From NCBI RefSeq assembly GCF_016595505.1, contig NZ_JAENIL010000008.1, positions 101,778 through 165,777 of the forward strand: 64,000 nucleotides of DNA. Reading direction: 5' to 3'. Made by a program: the position numbers and the translations under genes. Origin of the DNA: Pelagicoccus mobilis (GTDB lineage: Bacteria > Verrucomicrobiota > Verrucomicrobiia > Opitutales > Opitutaceae). The notes under the pieces were generated by a model. That model had not been told where the DNA came from. It searched no databases and saw only the letters and a program-made list of their open reading frames with translations. Shown one piece after another: positions 61,955-64,000 of this stretch (within the stretch, counting starts at the first letter, position 1; each line of letters starts with the position of its first letter).

Positions 61955-62794
61955 TTAGAAGGCGGCTACGACACGATTGAGGTTTGTCTCAATCTCTTCG
62001 GCGCTTTGCTCGAACTCTTCTGCGGAGAGGCCTGTGCGTGGCAGGTAGGATTCCCAGTTCGCCCAGTAGTTTGACTCTCCGTGGAGGCCTTTTCCGATAC
62101 GCTCGGCGACGCCGTTGGCGAGATTGAGCAGGTGGATGAGCGGTAGTTTTCGAGGGGCTTCTTGAGGCTCGTACTGGTATTGTATCGTGTGAGCGGTCTC
62201 TTCCGAAAAGTTCCAGGAAGTGAGGATGAAGCCGGCCACGGTTGGATTTGTAATGCCGAAATTGTTTTGTTCCCACTCGATGAGCGGGAGTTCGGATTCG
62301 CGGGAGAAGCTTGGGTAGGCTGGGTTTCCTTTGACGCAGTAGTCGATGACCATCTTGCCCATGTTGCGGAGAAGGCCGATTGTGTAGGCTTCTTGGTCGT
62401 CGTAGCCGGTCTTGCGAGCGAACACTTCCATACCGATTCCGCAAGCGAGCGAGTTTTCCCAAAGCTCGGTGCCGGTGATATTGTAGGTCGCGTTGCTCTC
62501 CGAGAAGAGTTGTTGGGATGCGGCGAAGCCGACCAGGCGAAACAGTTCGCGGAAGCCGATCCGGTTGATGGCTTCGTCGAGGGTGTCCACGGCGATTCCG
62601 GCTGAATACATGGCGCTGTTGCTCAAGCGAAGGACGCTAGCGGTGAGGGCGGAGTCGGCATTGACTAGGTCGGTGATGTCGCTCAGGTCCGTTTGCGTAT
62701 CGCGCAGCATGTTGCTGAGCTTGCCGAAGATGCGCGGCGAGGAAGGCAAGTGAGTGGCAGCTTCTTTTAGCTCGGCAGGAGAGATTGTATTCAT
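61955..62794 (-). CDS. HDOD-domain protein, second paralogue
   Basis: A 279-aa HDOD protein, paralogous to 760-1617 over its full length (LKEAATHLPSSPRIFGKL, NSAMYSAG, EAINRIGFRELFRLVG, GLLRNMGKMVIDYC). HDOD proteins act as signalling adaptors, sometimes with c-di-GMP or chemotaxis modules. The ATG at 62794 fits the paralogue better than the GTG at 62803. Its convergent neighbour is the acidic repeat protein, which could be a partner; this is a guess from adjacency. Confidence 0.8.
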   Translation of the reverse strand: MNTISPAELKEAATHLPSSPRIFGKLSNMLRDTQTDLSDITDLVNADSALTASVLRLSNSAMYSAGIAVDTLDEAINRIGFRELFRLVGFAASQQLFSESNATYNITGTELWENSLACGIGMEVFARKTGYDDQEAYTIGLLRNMGKMVIDYCVKGNPAYPSFSRESELPLIEWEQNNFGITNPTVAGFILTSWNFSEETAHTIQYQYEPQEAPRKLPLIHLLNLANGVAERIGKGLHGESNYWANWESYLPRTGLSAEEFEQSAEEIETNLNRVVAAF

Positions 62795-62966
62795 TGATGG
62801 CACTTGGGCTGTGGTATCGGTTTTGTCAGGTTTTTCTGTAGACGAAGGCAGGTAAGAATACTGCTACAAAATGGCCGAATTGAGTGAGTTTACGAATTGT
62901 TAGCGTACAGCTTTCGAAGCGAGGATGCGCTTGAGTTTTGAGCGTGAGGCAGGATGCTTTGCGGGC

Positions 62967-63443
62967 ATGGCTTTCGAGTATGTGATGGAGCGGGAACTCG
63001 CTTTCAATGAGACGGATATGGCAGGGATCGCCCACTTTTCCAATTTCTTCCGTTGGATGGAAATTGCGGAGCATGCCTTTCTTAAGTCGCTAGGTGTAGA
63101 GCCGGTGGTGCAGGAGCGGGATCAGTTTTGGGGTTGGCCCCGAGTTCGCGCGAGTTGCGAGTACCATGCTCCGGTGCGTTACGGGGACCGTTTCGAGGTG
63201 CATCTCTTTGTGAAGGAGATAAAGCAGAAGTCGGTGGTGTATTTCTTTCGCTTCAAGAAACGTGGCCCGGATGGGAAGATCGTGCCGATCGCGAAGGCGG
63301 AGATGACATCGGTCTACGCTGGCTTTGATGTTCCGAGTCAAACCATGTCTGCTCTCGATTTGGAGGAAGCTCTCTTGAGTCGTCTGGAGGAAGCGAAGCC
63401 TGAGGTGATAAAGGCTGCTCGCAGCGAGGGTAAGTTGATCTAG
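62967..63443 (+). CDS. Hot-dog acyl-CoA thioesterase (4HBT family)
   Basis: A 158-aa hot-dog protein. The motif FNETDMAGIAHFSNFFRWMEIAEHAFL places the catalytic Asp at residue 17, as in 4-hydroxybenzoyl-CoA thioesterase, and the YGDRFEVHLFV strand follows. It hydrolyses acyl-CoA thioesters; the substrate is unknown. I chose the ATG at 62967 (MAFEYV). The next gene starts 8 bases later. Confidence 0.87.
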   Translation: MAFEYVMERELAFNETDMAGIAHFSNFFRWMEIAEHAFLKSLGVEPVVQERDQFWGWPRVRASCEYHAPVRYGDRFEVHLFVKEIKQKSVVYFFRFKKRGPDGKIVPIAKAEMTSVYAGFDVPSQTMSALDLEEALLSRLEEAKPEVIKAARSEGKLI

Positions 63444-63451
63444 CTGAGAAC

Positions 63452-63940
63452 GTGGCGAAGCGTCAGGTTTCGAGTTCTGTCTCTTTTCTGTCGGGCCTGA
63501 GCGCCTGGAGTTTGATCGTTTTTGGTGGATTGAGTCTCGCTGCTTCCTTGTTGGGGCACTCGTTGGGTGGAGCGATTGTGGGCGTTGCCCTGCTCCTGCA
63601 CGGAGGGGTTGAGTTGCATCAGAGAGGGGCGTTGGGCTCCTGTCGAAATGAGCGAGCCCCGGTGTTTCTCGCCTGTAATCAACTGGCTTTGGCGTTCAGC
63701 GTTATCATGTACCTCGCATGGCAGGTCCTCTCGCTCGATGTGCAAGAGATCGATGCGATGTTAGCTCGCGAACCGATCCGCAGCCTTTTGGCACTTTATC
63801 CGGCTGAGTTGAGGGAGCGATTGTACCAAAATCTGCCAGCTATTCTGGTGGGTGCCTACGCGGTCGCGGGTTTTTTGGTGCTGCTCGGTTGCTTAGGAAT
63901 GGCGACGGTGTATCTGCGGGTAGGGCGTCGAAAATCGTAG
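63452..63940 (+). CDS. Small multi-spanning membrane protein
   Basis: A 162-aa protein with three or four hydrophobic segments (FGGLSLAASLLGHSLGG, NQLALAFSVIMYLAW, AILVGAYAVAGFLVLLG). It is not recognised. The start is GTG at 63452, and the stop TAG (63938-63940) is provided by a palindromic repeat. It follows the thioesterase by 8 bases. Confidence 0.6.
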   Translation: MAKRQVSSSVSFLSGLSAWSLIVFGGLSLAASLLGHSLGGAIVGVALLLHGGVELHQRGALGSCRNERAPVFLACNQLALAFSVIMYLAWQVLSLDVQEIDAMLAREPIRSLLALYPAELRERLYQNLPAILVGAYAVAGFLVLLGCLGMATVYLRVGRRKS

Positions 63941-63959
63941 CGCGGTGCTTTAGCCCGCG
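63935..63959. repeat. Interspersed palindromic repeat, family B copy 2 (inverted)
   Basis: Reverse complement of the copy at 53705-53729 with one mismatch in 25. It overlaps the end of the membrane-protein gene, whose TAG stop lies inside it. A second, direct-orientation partial copy (63988-64000, 12 of 13 matches with 53704-53716) runs off the window, so the two may form one large inverted pair. Confidence 0.7.
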
Positions 63960-63987
63960 ATCACAGTGCAGGATTGGACCATCGATG

Positions 63988-64000
63988 ACGCGGGCTGAAG
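63988..64000. repeat. Partial family B repeat cut by the window edge
   Basis: ACGCGGGCTGAAG matches 53704-53716 at 12 of 13 positions in the same orientation. It is opposite in direction to the copy at 63935-63959. Confidence 0.5.

Overview
The window looks like a core-chromosome segment of a free-living, aerobic, Gram-negative bacterium, most likely Verrucomicrobiota, class Opitutia (Pelagicoccus/Puniceicoccales-like). This placement is an inference from protein style: a large TonB-dependent receptor with a carboxypeptidase-like N-terminal domain, TonB_C proteins, an OleA/OleB pair, a lysine-rich tail on glycogen phosphorylase, and many starts with weak Shine-Dalgarno sites. There is no rRNA gene to confirm it. 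I see no transposase, phage gene, CRISPR array or tRNA. Gene density is high and most genes sit in short co-directional runs.

Layout. 0-8 kb: a small unknown gene, an HDOD protein, a UbiB-type kinase, topoisomerase IV (parE-parC) and a GNAT enzyme. 8-10.4 kb: an HTH/metallo-beta-lactamase fusion protein followed by gcvT and gcvH. 10.5-14.5 kb: two tandem periplasmic TonB_C proteins and a putative membrane sensor/anti-sigma with its ECF sigma factor. 14.8-18.7 kb: a TonB-dependent receptor and a beta-propeller phytase-like protein, probably a phosphate-scavenging pair. 18.9-20.8 kb: DAHP synthase and an inositol-monophosphatase-family enzyme. 21-26.3 kb: an SLC13-type permease, then cytochrome oxidase assembly genes (ctaA, ctaB, DUF420 and a divergent CusF-Sco fusion). 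26.3-33.2 kb: an arylamine N-acetyltransferase and a five-gene MacAB-TolC-like efflux operon. 33.4-47.4 kb: a GPH sugar symporter, glycogen phosphorylase, secreted proteins (propeller, M16 protease, RidA-like, AGE epimerase-like), an FMN reductase, a SAM hydroxide adenosyltransferase and an M29 aminopeptidase.

47.4-50.2 kb holds the clearest regulatory discovery: ilvB (acetolactate synthase) is preceded by a 33-codon leader peptide carrying nine Val, four Leu and two Ile codons, followed by a 14-bp intrinsic terminator and a matching alternative pairing. This is a textbook amino-acid attenuator. 50.9-55.7 kb is a five-gene lipid cluster: a phytoene-desaturase-like flavoprotein, FabZ-like and FabI-like enzymes, OleA and OleB. 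The usual partners OleC and OleD are absent from the window.

56-64 kb: amylomaltase (malQ), a nucleoside uptake and cleavage pair (CNT transporter and deoxyribosyltransferase-like), a GNAT enzyme, small membrane proteins, an acidic repeat protein, a second HDOD protein and a thioesterase. Short palindromic intergenic repeats recur at about 0.03, 7.4, 53.7 and 63.9 kb. They sit at gene ends and in two cases supply the stop codon.
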